Shown: one piece after another, positions 10,600 to 20,150 of the stretch
How the letters are laid out: each line of letters begins with the position of its first letter
Numbering within the stretch: position 1 is the first letter of the stretch
Source: Mycobacterium asiaticum
Lineage (GTDB): Bacteria; Actinomycetota; Actinomycetes; Mycobacteriales; Mycobacteriaceae
Assembly: GCF_001673365.1 (NCBI RefSeq)
Contig: NZ_LZLS01000169.1
Location: forward strand, 18,630 to 82,629
DNA length: 64,000 nt
Direction of reading: 5' to 3'
Notes under the pieces: generated by a model
What the model was told of the DNA's origin: nothing
The model's input: only the letters and a program-made list of their open reading frames with translations
The model's database searches: none
Program-made: the position numbers and the translations under genes

Positions 10600-10692
10600 A
10601 TCATCGCATCCGTAGCAGGATCGACGATGCAAACAACCGGGGTCGCCAAAGATTTGTACTGTGATTGAGACGGCACAGAGCCGTCGTCGACC

Positions 10693-12018
10693 TTGCCTGT
10701 GCCGATCGTGGAAGTGGGTTTAGTGATTCGCACCCGGACGCCGGCAAGAGCACCCGCCGAACTGTGGCGGTCGGTGCGCGCTATGCCCGACTTCTGGCGA
10801 CTTCTACAGCTGCGCATGGCAAGTCAGTTCGGGGACGGCCTTTTTCAGGCCGGCCTGGCCGGCGCGCTGCTGTTCAACCCGGACCGGGCCGCCGATCCGA
10901 TGGCGATCGCCCGGGCGTTCGCCGTGTTGTATCTGCCGTACTCGCTGCTGGGGCCGTTCGCCGGGGCGCTGATGGACCGTTGGGATCGCCGCCTGGTGCT
11001 GGTCGGGGCCAACATCGCGCGGCTCACCTTCATCGTTGCGATCGGCACGATCCTTGCCGTCGGTGCTGGTGATTTGGTGTTGCTGTGCGCTGCGCTATTG
11101 GCCAACGGGTTGGCCCGGTTCGTGGCATCCGGGTTATCTGCGTCCTTGCCCCATGTGGTGCCGCGCGAGCAGGTCGTCACGATGAACTCGGTGGCCACCG
11201 CATCCGGTGCGGTCTCGGCGTTTGTGGGCGCCAACTGCATGTTCGTGCTGCGTTGGCTGGCCGGGAGTGGCGACCACGGCGCCGCAGTGGTCATTTTCAC
11301 CGCGCTGGTCCCGGTGTCGGCGGCGTTGCTGCTCTCCCTGCGGTTCGCGCCGCGGGTTCTCGGGCCCGACGACACCAAGCGGGCGATCCACGGCTCGGCG
11401 GTCTATGCCGTCATCACCGGCTGGCTGCACGGCGTACGCACGGTTGTCCGGCTGCCGACGGTGGCCGCGGCGCTGTCGGGGCTGGCCGCGCATCGGATGG
11501 TTGTCGGTATCAACTCGCTGTTGATCCTGCTGCTGGTTCACGACATGCAGAATGTCGATGTCGAGGGGTTGGGCACGGCGTTGATCTTTTTCGCCGCGAC
11601 CGGCCTTGGGGCGTTTCTTGCCAATCTGTTGACCCCGGCGTTGGTGCGGCGCTGGGGTCGTTACGCGACAGCCAACTCGGCGCTGGTGGCCGCCGCGGTC
11701 GTTCAGACCGCGGGGGCGGGCCTGCTGTTGCCGGTCATGGTGGTGTGCGGGTTCTTCTTGGGCCTGGCCGGACAAGTGGTCAAGCTTTGCGCCGACTCGG
11801 CGATGCAGATCGACGTCGAAGACGCGCTGCGCGGACACGTGTTCGCGGTCCAGGACGCTTTGTTCTGGGTCTCGTTCATCGCAGCCGTAAGCGTGGCCGC
11901 TATGTTCATTCCCGCCGACGGACGCGCGCCCGTGTTCGTGTTGTTCGGGTCGGTGATTTATCTGGTGGGCCTGCTGGTGCACAGCTTGGTCGGCCGGCGC
12001 GGCCAGACTGTCAATTGA
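10693..12018 (+). CDS. MFS-type integral membrane transporter
   Basis: A 441-residue protein with about 12 hydrophobic segments. Early motifs [22 protein letters not shown] and [19 protein letters not shown] match the MFS loop 2-3 signature (G-x-x-x-D-R/K-x-G/R-R). It is the orthologue of Rv0037c, an uncharacterised probable exporter. The exact start (GTG at 10693 or a later GTG near 10723) is uncertain; both precede the first conserved segment. Its stop lies 15 bp before the DinB-like gene, so the two are probably co-transcribed. Substrate is unknown. Confidence 0.88.
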   Translation: MPVPIVEVGLVIRTRTPARAPAELWRSVRAMPDFWRLLQLRMASQFGDGLFQAGLAGALLFNPDRAADPMAIARAFAVLYLPYSLLGPFAGALMDRWDRRLVLVGANIARLTFIVAIGTILAVGAGDLVLLCAALLANGLARFVASGLSASLPHVVPREQVVTMNSVATASGAVSAFVGANCMFVLRWLAGSGDHGAAVVIFTALVPVSAALLLSLRFAPRVLGPDDTKRAIHGSAVYAVITGWLHGVRTVVRLPTVAAALSGLAAHRMVVGINSLLILLLVHDMQNVDVEGLGTALIFFAATGLGAFLANLLTPALVRRWGRYATANSALVAAAVVQTAGAGLLLPVMVVCGFFLGLAGQVVKLCADSAMQIDVEDALRGHVFAVQDALFWVSFIAAVSVAAMFIPADGRAPVFVLFGSVIYLVGLLVHSLVGRRGQTVN

Positions 12019-12032
12019 GGGAGGTACGGAAA

Positions 12033-12806
12033 ATGGCAGGTTCAGGTCCGTTCGTCGCCGACCTGCGGGCCGAGAGCGACGACCTGGACGCCCTGGTGGC
12101 ACCGCTGGATGCGGCAGACTGGGCCACAGTGACGCCGGCGCCGGGTTGGACCATCGCCCACCAGATCGGGCACCTGCTGTGGACAGATCGAGTGTCGCTT
12201 CTCTCGGTCACCGACGAGCCCGCGTTCAATGATGTGCTTGCCGGCGCGGCGGCCGATCCCGGCGGCTTCGTCGACGCCGGAGCCGAAGAGCTGGCCGCTA
12301 TCGCACCCGCGGAGTTGCTTGCCGACTGGCGCGACACCCGCGCGCGGCTCCATGAGGCCCTGCTCGAAGTCGCCGACGGTCGCAAGCTGCCGTGGTTCGG
12401 GCCGCCGATGAGCGCGACATCCATGGCTACCGCCCGGTTGATGGAGACCTGGGCGCACGGCCTGGACGTCGCCGACGCCCTCGGTGTGACACGGCCGGCC
12501 ACTGCTCGGCTGCGCTCGATTGCGCACATCGGAGTGCGTGCCCGCGATTACGCATACGTGGTCAACAACCTGACGCCGCCCAGTGAGCAGTTTTACGTCG
12601 AGCTGCGCGCGCCCGGTGGCGACATCTGGACATGGGGGCCGCCGGACGCGGCGCAGCGGGTCACCGGGTCGGCGGAGGATTTCTGCTTCCTGGTCACGCA
12701 GCGGCGGGCGTTGAGGGCGCTGGACGTGACGGCGGTGGGGGAGGACGCGCAGCGCTGGCTTGGGATCGCTCAAGCCTTCGCGGGGCCGCCCGGCGCCGGG
12801 CGATGA
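12033..12806 (+). CDS. TIGR03084-type DinB/maleylpyruvate-isomerase-like metal-binding protein
   Basis: The 257-residue protein begins at the ATG at 12033, preceded by a strong GGGAGG ribosome-binding site. The N-terminal four-helix DinB-like domain has the [14 protein letters not shown] segment with a metal-ligand histidine, the middle has [20 protein letters not shown] (second His), and a C-terminal domain resembles mycothiol-dependent maleylpyruvate isomerase relatives. It is the orthologue of Rv0036c. The enzymatic role is unproven, but the fold suggests a thiol-linked transferase or isomerase. The last codons and stop lie inside the first unit of a direct repeat, so the repeat junction touches the gene end. 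Confidence 0.9.
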   Translation: MAGSGPFVADLRAESDDLDALVAPLDAADWATVTPAPGWTIAHQIGHLLWTDRVSLLSVTDEPAFNDVLAGAAADPGGFVDAGAEELAAIAPAELLADWRDTRARLHEALLEVADGRKLPWFGPPMSATSMATARLMETWAHGLDVADALGVTRPATARLRSIAHIGVRARDYAYVVNNLTPPSEQFYVELRAPGGDIWTWGPPDAAQRVTGSAEDFCFLVTQRRALRALDVTAVGEDAQRWLGIAQAFAGPPGAGR

Positions 12807-12909
12807 GCGCGTAGCGCGAAGAGAGCCGGGGCCATCCAGCCCGAGCGCCGGGCGATGAGCGCGTAGCGCGAAGAGAGCCGGGGCCATCCAGCCGAGCGCC
12901 GGGCGGTCC
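12793..12909. repeat. Tandem direct repeat (two 48-bp units plus a partial third)
   Basis: Unit 1 (12793-12840) and unit 2 (12845-12892) are identical over 48 bp, beginning GCGCCGGGCGATGAGCGCG and ending GGGGCCATCCAGC. They are separated by 3-4 bp, and a third truncated copy starts at 12896. The repeat overlaps the stop of the Rv0036c-like gene and lies just downstream of the PPE stop at 12938, exactly at the left boundary of the ESX-type gene block. Similar GC-rich scattered repeats occur in mycobacterial intergenic regions. Confidence 0.9.
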
Positions 12910-12937
12910 TAGTCGCTCGCCGAACGTGAAACTGGCT

Positions 12938-14098
12938 TCACGTTCGGTGGCTTTCGTCGGCGGTGACGATAACGCGGGCGCGCGTCACGTCGTCCTTGGC
13001 CGACTCGCTGCCGCCTCGCCCCAGCATGCCCGCCGGCGTCATCGGGACCGGGCCACCGCCCGTCGAGACCGTTGGTCCGCGGACTTCGTTTGCACTGAGC
13101 ACGCCGGCGCGCAAGCTTGTCGGCCGTCCGCCCTCCGGTTCGAAGCTGCTGGTGGGGCGGGTGTAGCTGGTCAGCCCGGCACCGGGAAACCCGCCGGCGC
13201 CACCGCCGCTGCCGCCCGCTACCCCACCTGCCGCAACCGCGGGCTCGGCAAGAGCAGTACCCGGCGCTCCGGTCGACGGGAACATTCCGCCGAATGCCTG
13301 CATCAGACCTTGCGGCATGCTCGTGAAGGCCTGCATCGCCTGCATCGGTGCCTGCATCATCTGCTTGAGCGGTTCGGTGACATCCGAAAACATCTGCATC
13401 GGTTCCTGCATCAGCGAACTCAGCTGACCGGTGGCTTCGGCGGGGCTAGCCGCTCCTTGGCCGGCGGTCTGGGCGACCTGCGTCGAGGCTGCGGCCGCGT
13501 TATGCATGCCGGTTTGTCCGGCGGCCTGAGCCACGGCCGCTGCGGCTGTCGCCGGCGCCGCGGGCGAGGCGCCCATCGGGGCGATGGGCGGCGGTACCGC
13601 CAACGCTGCTATCAACGCGCTGAGTGCCGCCGAATAGGTCCAGCCCACGCCAGAATTGTGCGGCCAGTGTTCCCCGTAATACTCCCCATCGCGCTCGACG
13701 ATCCCGGGGGTGTTCTGGCCGAACCAGTTTGTCGCGTTGAGCACGGTCCACTCGTCGCGATTGGTCTGGGAGACCACCGAGGGGATTACGGAGGACCGAG
13801 CGAGCATGAACGCCTCCACGGCGGCCTGCGTGACGTTGATCTTTTCCGCGGTCCAGCCCACTAACGTCTGCAACCCGACGTTGAGGCCGGTCGCGGCAAC
13901 CGTCGACGCGACCGAGCCCACTCCTTCCCATTGCGTACCGGTGGCGAGGGTGTTCATTGTGGAAAGGCCCGCCGCCAGTTCGTTGTTGGCGGTCTCGGTG
14001 ACCCAGACGACGTTATTGGCGACTACCGACGCGGGTGAGCCCGCCTCAAAAATCGCCGCTACGACTTCGGGCGGGCCAGTCCATCGGGGATCCGGCAT
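12938..14098 (-). CDS. PPE-family protein of ESX-2 type (PPE69-like)
   Basis: A 386-residue PPE protein starting MPDPRWTGPPEVVAAIFEAG. The N-terminal ~180 residues form the PPE helical domain with the WxG element (GTQWEGVGS) and an NxxGxNT-type motif (NATNWFGQNTPGI). A Pro/Ala/Gly/Met-rich C-terminal region follows (IPPPIAPMGASPAAP-like, then QEPMQMF). The MPDP-W opening, the ESX-2 style DEW motif (NRDEWTVLNATNW) and the C-terminus ending in Arg/Asp-rich residues match PPE69 (Rv3892c) of ESX-2 rather than ESX-1/3/5 PPEs. The start lies 9 bp downstream of the PE stop, as expected for a secreted PE-PPE pair. No esx genes follow. Confidence 0.88.
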   Translation of the reverse strand: MPDPRWTGPPEVVAAIFEAGSPASVVANNVVWVTETANNELAAGLSTMNTLATGTQWEGVGSVASTVAATGLNVGLQTLVGWTAEKINVTQAAVEAFMLARSSVIPSVVSQTNRDEWTVLNATNWFGQNTPGIVERDGEYYGEHWPHNSGVGWTYSAALSALIAALAVPPPIAPMGASPAAPATAAAAVAQAAGQTGMHNAAAASTQVAQTAGQGAASPAEATGQLSSLMQEPMQMFSDVTEPLKQMMQAPMQAMQAFTSMPQGLMQAFGGMFPSTGAPGTALAEPAVAAGGVAGGSGGGAGGFPGAGLTSYTRPTSSFEPEGGRPTSLRAGVLSANEVRGPTVSTGGGPVPMTPAGMLGRGGSESAKDDVTRARVIVTADESHRT

Positions 14099-14107
14099 TC
14101 GTGGCGC

Positions 14108-14413
14108 CTACAGTCCGACGGCGCCCGCGCTGGCGCCCTCGGCGGCGACGGCGGCGGCAGAAGCCAGGCCCTGCCCGCCGGAAAAGGCTACGCGCTGCCC
14201 GACGTGCTCGGCGGCGGTCCCCAGGTAGGCGGCGCCGACAGCGTTGAGCGCGGCCGCGAACTCAATCGAGTCGGCGTCGCTGGCCATCGGGATTACACCG
14301 GTGAGCGCAGCCGCTCCGGCCGCGGTGGTAGCGGCCATCTCCTCGCTGATACCGGCTTCGGCTGCCGCCGACAGGTCGACCGCGCCTGGCACCATGCCGA
14401 AAAAGCCACCCAT
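14108..14413 (-). CDS. PE-family protein of ESX-2 type (PE36-like)
   Basis: 101 residues from the ATG at 14413, chosen because GGGAGGTAAGA lies directly upstream. It has the helical hairpin of a PE domain: SAAAEAGISEEMAATTAAGA, IPMASDADSIEFAAALNAVG and YLGTAAEHVGQR. These match PE36 (Rv3893c), the ESX-2 PE. The classical YxxxD/E secretion signal is not clear: the tyrosine is followed by LGTAAE, with the acidic residue two positions late. It pairs with the adjacent PPE as a presumed heterodimer handled by the ESX system. The 80 bp upstream to eccC contain no gene. Confidence 0.85.
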   Translation of the reverse strand: MGGFFGMVPGAVDLSAAAEAGISEEMAATTAAGAAALTGVIPMASDADSIEFAAALNAVGAAYLGTAAEHVGQRVAFSGGQGLASAAAVAAEGASAGAVGL

Positions 14414-14493
14414 TCTTACCTCCCGATTGATCCCGCCGAACCGTCCCCGGCGACGAGTTCCTGAGTCTAAGTTGACTGCCCGCGCCTGTCGAT

Positions 14494-17400
14494 TCAGGTT
14501 TGCGGGTCTCCTACCAGCACACCTTCCATCACGCCGTCGTTGGTGACCAACAACCCGCGTCCGGGCGGCAACTGCTGGGCGCTGGTCCTGCCGAACACCT
14601 TCACCGCGGCCGGATCGTTGTCCATGAACAGCGTCGGCGCCCGCGAGCCGGTCATCTTCTGCAGGAATGGGTTGGTGACCGAGACACCCGCCCAGTTGCC
14701 CGGCAGTCGCGAGGCGATGACGTGCAGACCGATTTCGCGGCCCCGCTCGATGAGGCTCCACAGCGGCGCCGTGGCCGCGTTCTTCCCCAGCAGTCCATGC
14801 GGTCTGAGTTCCTGCTCGTCGTCGATCAACACGAAGTGGTGCGGTCCGTGCCAGTTGCTGCGGTTGAGCAACTCTTCCTGGCTGAGCCCGGACGGTGGTA
14901 GCCGATCGCGCAGCAGCTGCGCCAACTCCGTGATCACCGTGTCGATGTCGTCGGCTGTGTAGGCGTACGCCCGCACATGCTCGCCCTGGATCTTTCCGAT
15001 CAGCGAGGTCTTGGGATCGATGATGGTGATTTGAGCCTGCTCTGGGCTGCACCTGGCCACGATCGTCTGTCCCAGCGCGGCCAATGTTGTTGTCTTGCCG
15101 CATGACTGACGGCCCACCACGAGCATGTTGGGTATCACCCGGCTGGGCAAGACCGCCGGCTGTAGAGCGCTTTCGCCGATCCCGAACGGGATGGTCAGTG
15201 GGTCAGCGTCCCCGACGCTGCCCGCGAACGCGGCAACCACCTCTGCCAGCGGGACCCGCTCGGGCAACCGGGCCAAACTCTCGACACGGCCGACTCCGGT
15301 GAGGCCCGCGATGACGGCGCCGATATCGCGGGTAGCCACGCGCTCGCCAGTTGCGGTCACCAATTCGGGAACCCCTACCAACAATTCGAAACCATCCCGA
15401 GTCAAACCGAAGCCTGGTCGGTCTAACGTATTGCGGGCGGCCTTCTTTCGCTCGAACCCCTCGCCCATCTGGGTTTCGTCGGGATTGCTCAGCCGCAACT
15501 GGATGCGGGCGTTGGAAACATTGACCAGTTGCTGCTTTTGGCCGACCAGCCATGCCGTGGCGGTGGTCATGATGTGGATTCCATAGGACAGGCCCTGGCG
15601 GGCGATCGCGATGGCCCGCTCACCGATAGCCGCGTCTTTGTCATAGAGGTCACTGAAATTGTCGACGACGAGGAATACGTCGCCGAACTTGTCCTCGGGG
15701 TCGGTGTTGGCAACACCGCGCTCTGTCTGGTTGGGCAAACCGAACCTTCGATCCCGGAACTCGGAGATGTCGATTTGGTACTTCTTGAACGACGCCTCGC
15801 GGGCATGGATCAACCCCTCGATCGAGGCGATGGTCCGCGAAACTCCCTCACGGTCAGTCGGACTGACCACCGACGCCACATGCGGCAATTCCTCTACCGG
15901 ATACAGTGACGCGCCGATGCAGAAGAACGTCACCCGTTCCGGCCGGTACATCAAAGCCGCCGACGTCATCAGCGTCATCAGCGTGGTGGACTTACCGCGC
16001 TGGGCGGTCGCGACCACCATGATGTTGTCCATCTCGGCGTTGATGGCGTGCACGCGTTGGTCGTGTTCCTCCGGGATGTCCACGACGCCAAGTGGGAACA
16101 CCAGACCCGGGTTCTGGCCATAGCCGACGTCCCACGGTCTACCGCGCCACCTGGCCACCAGCGCATCGATGGGTTCACTGATTTCCAAAGGCGGCAGCCA
16201 GATTTGGTGCGGGGGGCGGGCGGGGTGGGAGACCAACGACTCACGCACGACGTCGACCAACTTCTTCTTTCGGAAGCCGTCGGAATGGAAAAGATACTCA
16301 TCGGGTTCGTCGGGCTCATCCGCAACGGCCAATGCCGCGCTGTCAGATTCGCTGAGTGGCTGATACGCCGAGGTGTAGGCCCGCGGTTGGGAGAAGCTCA
16401 TGGCCACAGTCCGGTTCACGTCCGGAGCCCGCTTGGGTACCACGAACGGTGCCGACACGTAGAAACACCGGAACTGCTCGATGTCGCGCGGCCCGACCTT
16501 CATCAGTGCGTAACCGTTCTCCTGCGACGGAAGATGCAGCGCGGCGTCGCTGCCGATCACGTCGCGCGAGTCCTCGGCCGTCTCGGCGCGCAGCGCAACT
16601 CGAAAAGCGATGTTGCTCTTGGCTTTACTGAGTGACGACAGGTCGAGCCGCTGGCCGCCGAGCGTGAAGAAAACGTTGCAGCCGCGTCCCTCCTGACCGA
16701 TGTGGATCACCAGATCGATCCATTCGGGATGGTGGATGAACAGCTCGAGGTACTCGTCGATGATCACCAGCAGGATCGGGACGGGCTCCAGATCCCTTCC
16801 GGCGAGCCGCATTTCCTCATACTCGTTGGCATCACGCGCCCCGGCATCTTTGAAAAGCCGGTACCGACGGGCGATCTCACCGTTGATGGCTTTGCGCATC
16901 CGCTCGGCGAGGTGGCGGTCATCCTTGCCGAGGTTGGACAGTGAGCCGGCGACGTGCGGGAATCCCTGCAGGTCCTGGGCGGCCGACTCGAACTTCATGT
17001 CGACAAAGATCACGATGAACGTCTCAGGTGAGTGGGTCAACGCGATCCCACTGCACAATGACAAGAAGTACTCCGACTTACCGGAACCCGACGTTCCGAT
17101 CACCACCGAGTGGAATCCGTAGCCGCCAAAGTCCTTGGCGCGCAGAATCACATACTGCAGTTCACCGCCTTGCCGGACGCCCACGGGCACCATCGCCCAC
17201 TTCGGGTCGCCTCGACCGCGACTCTCCGCCCACAGCCGGTCGACATCGAGTTGCCGCGGATCATTGATGCCTAGTGCACGCAGCAATTCGCCGGCCTGAC
17301 TGTCGGTTTCGGAGAGCTCGCCGGCACTCGTCGGCGACCAACGGGCCAGCGCGCGAGCATATCTGTTGGCGGTGCTGTCGGCGAGCATGTCAGCGACGGC

Positions 17401-18591
17401 ATAGAAAGTGTTGCGGTGGGTGAGCCTGCCTTCGCGCAGCGCAAACCGTTGGCTTTCCTCGGCGAAACCGATGCCGACACCGACTCGACTTGCCAACCGC
17501 AACACCGTGATACCGCTCATACCCTTCTGTCCGGTCACGCCCTCCCACTGCTCAGGCGTGCCGACATTGTCGTCCACGATCACCCAGTGGGGGCCGAGGG
17601 CCGGCGCGTTCGTCGATTCCATAATCGACGGCATAGATGTCGGGCTGGCCGTCACTGGCGGCGTCCAGGGCCCGCGGCCCTTGCGGTGCAATTCCGCGTC
17701 CAGCGCTTCTTCGAGTTCGGTGGGAGAAGCGAATACGAGCCGGCGCAGGCCGCATGCGTCGAACATCTCGTCGTGCTGATTGTGGGGCAACCAGACCAAC
17801 CACTGCCAGTGTTCGGGATGACGAGTGACCACCATCAACTTCAGATCGTCAGGGCTGTGATAGACCGCCAGTGCGCACAGCATCGCGCGCGCCAAACCGT
17901 GTAGCTCGGCGGGATCGTCGGCGATGAAGCTGAATCCTGGTTTCGACCGTAAGCTCAGCACCTTCCCGATGCCGCGGATCTTGCTCTGTTCGAGGATGAA
18001 ATCCCTGAGCGCTCCACCGGTTACGGGTTCGAGCTCTTCGCCGATAGGCACGTCGGGCCATTGCAGAGAGACCGCCGATTCGCTGGCCTGTTGCACCCCT
18101 ATGCCAAGCCGGACGTCGAGAAAGTCCGCGTCGGTGGGCCGGCGCTCCCACATCCGCGGTCCGCCGATGGCGGTATCGAACTGTTGCGGGTCGGCGTGCA
18201 CGAACAGCTGGGCCCGGCGCTGTTCCTGCGCCGCGCGTTGTACCTCCTCGCGGTCGTCGTCCAGTTGGCGCAGATAGCTGCGACGCTGCTTTTCTTGTTC
18301 GCCCCAACTGATGCGGCGTCCACGCCCGAACCGTCCCCCGAACATCAGCGCGCCAAACCCGACCAGACCCATCATCGGGAAGAAGCCGGACTGCAACGAC
18401 CGCACTCCGGATGCGTACATCACCACCAGCGTTCCGATGATGCCCACCAACAGCGCGGGCAGCGCGATCATCAGCAAGATGTTGCGCGGCTCACGCTCGG
18501 GTAGTGCAAGCGGTGCGGCTACTGCCACCCGCACCGGCGGAACATTCGGTGGCGCAGTGCGTTTCCCACGGACGAATCCCCTTTTGGACAT
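14494..18591 (-). CDS. eccC: Type VII secretion FtsK/SpoIIIE-family ATPase EccC (ESX-2 type, full length)
   Basis: Motor ATPase of a type VII (ESX) secretion system, 1365 residues from the ATG at 18591. The open frame extends 76 codons further, but this ATG (MSKRGFVRGKRTAPP) follows the eccB stop by 2 nt and matches EccC N-termini. Two N-terminal membrane helices (~37-85) are followed by a DUF domain and three P-loop domains: Walker A GTSGSGKSE (~498), AQRGKSTT (~860) and GRQSCGKTTT (~1158). Walker B-like VPILLVIIDEYLEL belongs to the first domain. It is a single polypeptide, unlike the split EccCa/EccCb of ESX-1, as in ESX-2/3/5. The gene is intact with no frameshift. EccC recognises and energises export of WXG100/PE-PPE substrates. 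Confidence 0.95.
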   Translation of the reverse strand: MSKRGFVRGKRTAPPNVPPVRVAVAAPLALPEREPRNILLMIALPALLVGIIGTLVVMYASGVRSLQSGFFPMMGLVGFGALMFGGRFGRGRRISWGEQEKQRRSYLRQLDDDREEVQRAAQEQRRAQLFVHADPQQFDTAIGGPRMWERRPTDADFLDVRLGIGVQQASESAVSLQWPDVPIGEELEPVTGGALRDFILEQSKIRGIGKVLSLRSKPGFSFIADDPAELHGLARAMLCALAVYHSPDDLKLMVVTRHPEHWQWLVWLPHNQHDEMFDACGLRRLVFASPTELEEALDAELHRKGRGPWTPPVTASPTSMPSIMESTNAPALGPHWVIVDDNVGTPEQWEGVTGQKGMSGITVLRLASRVGVGIGFAEESQRFALREGRLTHRNTFYAVADMLADSTANRYARALARWSPTSAGELSETDSQAGELLRALGINDPRQLDVDRLWAESRGRGDPKWAMVPVGVRQGGELQYVILRAKDFGGYGFHSVVIGTSGSGKSEYFLSLCSGIALTHSPETFIVIFVDMKFESAAQDLQGFPHVAGSLSNLGKDDRHLAERMRKAINGEIARRYRLFKDAGARDANEYEEMRLAGRDLEPVPILLVIIDEYLELFIHHPEWIDLVIHIGQEGRGCNVFFTLGGQRLDLSSLSKAKSNIAFRVALRAETAEDSRDVIGSDAALHLPSQENGYALMKVGPRDIEQFRCFYVSAPFVVPKRAPDVNRTVAMSFSQPRAYTSAYQPLSESDSAALAVADEPDEPDEYLFHSDGFRKKKLVDVVRESLVSHPARPPHQIWLPPLEISEPIDALVARWRGRPWDVGYGQNPGLVFPLGVVDIPEEHDQRVHAINAEMDNIMVVATAQRGKSTTLMTLMTSAALMYRPERVTFFCIGASLYPVEELPHVASVVSPTDREGVSRTIASIEGLIHAREASFKKYQIDISEFRDRRFGLPNQTERGVANTDPEDKFGDVFLVVDNFSDLYDKDAAIGERAIAIARQGLSYGIHIMTTATAWLVGQKQQLVNVSNARIQLRLSNPDETQMGEGFERKKAARNTLDRPGFGLTRDGFELLVGVPELVTATGERVATRDIGAVIAGLTGVGRVESLARLPERVPLAEVVAAFAGSVGDADPLTIPFGIGESALQPAVLPSRVIPNMLVVGRQSCGKTTTLAALGQTIVARCSPEQAQITIIDPKTSLIGKIQGEHVRAYAYTADDIDTVITELAQLLRDRLPPSGLSQEELLNRSNWHGPHHFVLIDDEQELRPHGLLGKNAATAPLWSLIERGREIGLHVIASRLPGNWAGVSVTNPFLQKMTGSRAPTLFMDNDPAAVKVFGRTSAQQLPPGRGLLVTNDGVMEGVLVGDPQT

Positions 18592-18593
18592 GT

Positions 18594-20096
18594 CTAACCC
18601 CCGGACTCGCTGGAATCGGGAACGGGCGCCACCACCCCGCCCGGGGGCAGTGCGTCGCGTGCCACCAAAGCCGTTTCGCGACTTATCGCCGGGCCGGGGG
18701 CGAAGGTACGCACGATTGGCCACGGCGCCTGCACTGCTAGGCGCGGATCCATTCCCAGGGCCTGCAAAGTGTGATGATCGGCTTGGATGCCGTATCGAAC
18801 TCCTTGCGGCGATACCCAATACAGGCTCTCGCGGCTACCGGCCGTTGCGACACCGCTGGTGGTAGCAATGAAGTTCGCCGCGCTGGGCATGGTCAAAGTC
18901 TGGTTGGCCTCGCTTGATTGCGGATTACGGTCATCGCGGACTAGGCGCACTATTCGCGAGTCCATGCCGATCGGGACCGGCAGCCCTCGGCCAGAGATGA
19001 CGGTAATTCTGGCCTGCGGGTCGCTGGACTGCTTCTCCCATCCCACGCAGATCACTGGATTGGCGCTAGTATCAACAAAATTCAGCTTCCCGGGCGGGTA
19101 GTAGTCGACATCGAGAACATCGACGACCGGAATATGAATCAGCTTGTCGGGAGCTACCAAGGTGGGTGCCGTCGAACCTTGTGAATCCCCGGTGCGCAAC
19201 AGGTCTGCGACGAAGGCGGTGATCTTCTGAACTCCGCCGGGTAGCAGGACGTAGAAGCCGTTGACCGCGCCGGCGGCGTCGCGGGACTCGAGCACGCTGC
19301 CTACCTTGACCCCGGCCAGCCATTTCGACGCGCTGCCGGATTCCGGAATACTTGGCAGCACAATGGGTTCCGTGGACGGCATGGCGTCGAAGAGTGCGTT
19401 GGAAATTTCGATCGGGTAGGTCACCCCCGGATCCAGGCCGAGGGTGAAGGTCACCGTTCGGTCAGTCGGCTCGATGCGGGATCGTTGCCCTCCCCAGACC
19501 ACGTAGGTCGAGTCCTTATGCGTCACCAGTACGGCCTGCGCGGGCCCCAGCGCACCGGCGCGCCCGTGCGGTGCCAGCTGGCCCGCAATCGCCGTCACCG
19601 TCGGCGGTGTTGCGCCCGCCCGGGGTGCTCCGCCGGTCTGCGCGGTGTCACAGACCGCCCACGCCGACACGGGACTCGCTGTGACAGGCAGACTGTCTGG
19701 CACGCCGGGAATCCCGATCATCGGCCCGGTCGGGTATTTTGCGATTTCGGCCGCCGTCACCCAAGCCGGCGCCGCCGCGTTGCCCACTGCCAGCCGCGCG
19801 GATGTGAGGTTGAACGCGGGGTAGAGCCGTCCGTTGATCTTTGCGTAGATTGCGCCGGTGTCGCGGTCTCCGATGACAGCCGACTGCGCGATCAGACCTG
19901 CCGGTTTCATCACATGCAGCAAGGCCATCCAACCGACACCGATCAGCACCAGCACGACCGAAAGGGCCACCGCCGCTTGCTGTTTGCGGTCGTCATGTTT
20001 CATCCGCACGGAAAACCGGGTAATCGCCGCGCGGAGTCGCCGGTTATAGAACAAGTGCCCTGAATTCTGGTCCCGATTGGACAGATTAAGTGGCAC
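18594..20096 (-). CDS. eccB: Type VII secretion core protein EccB (ESX-2 type)
   Basis: About 500 residues. GTG at 20096 (MPLNLSNRDQNSGH) is preferred over the TTG at 20102 because GAGAGGAG sits 7 nt upstream. It has an N-terminal cytoplasmic segment, one transmembrane helix (VALSVVLVLIGVGWMALLHV, ~42-62) and a large periplasmic R-repeat domain (GDRDTGAIYAKINGRLYPAF, PVSAWAVCDT, SDPQARITVISGRGLPVPIG). The NRDQNSGHLFYNRRLRAA start strongly resembles EccB2 (Rv3895c). EccB is part of the ESX membrane complex and contacts EccC, EccD and EccE. Partners EccD/EccE are absent here, so it must use those of another locus or the module is incomplete. Confidence 0.94.
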   Translation of the reverse strand: MPLNLSNRDQNSGHLFYNRRLRAAITRFSVRMKHDDRKQQAAVALSVVLVLIGVGWMALLHVMKPAGLIAQSAVIGDRDTGAIYAKINGRLYPAFNLTSARLAVGNAAAPAWVTAAEIAKYPTGPMIGIPGVPDSLPVTASPVSAWAVCDTAQTGGAPRAGATPPTVTAIAGQLAPHGRAGALGPAQAVLVTHKDSTYVVWGGQRSRIEPTDRTVTFTLGLDPGVTYPIEISNALFDAMPSTEPIVLPSIPESGSASKWLAGVKVGSVLESRDAAGAVNGFYVLLPGGVQKITAFVADLLRTGDSQGSTAPTLVAPDKLIHIPVVDVLDVDYYPPGKLNFVDTSANPVICVGWEKQSSDPQARITVISGRGLPVPIGMDSRIVRLVRDDRNPQSSEANQTLTMPSAANFIATTSGVATAGSRESLYWVSPQGVRYGIQADHHTLQALGMDPRLAVQAPWPIVRTFAPGPAISRETALVARDALPPGGVVAPVPDSSESGG

Positions 20097-20150
20097 AGTC
20101 AATCTCCTCTCGGTACCCGGTCCGCACGGTCGTCCGGATCGGCACCGACA

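Noticed and set aside
10669..10685. Short inverted repeat GACGGC/GCCGTC upstream of the MFS gene as an operator
   Set aside because: Only 6-bp arms, common by chance in this GC content.
12042..12887. 281-residue minus-strand frame opposite the Rv0036c-like gene
   Set aside because: Arg/Pro/Gly-rich composition typical of GC-rich antisense shadow frames; the plus-strand gene has clear conserved motifs.
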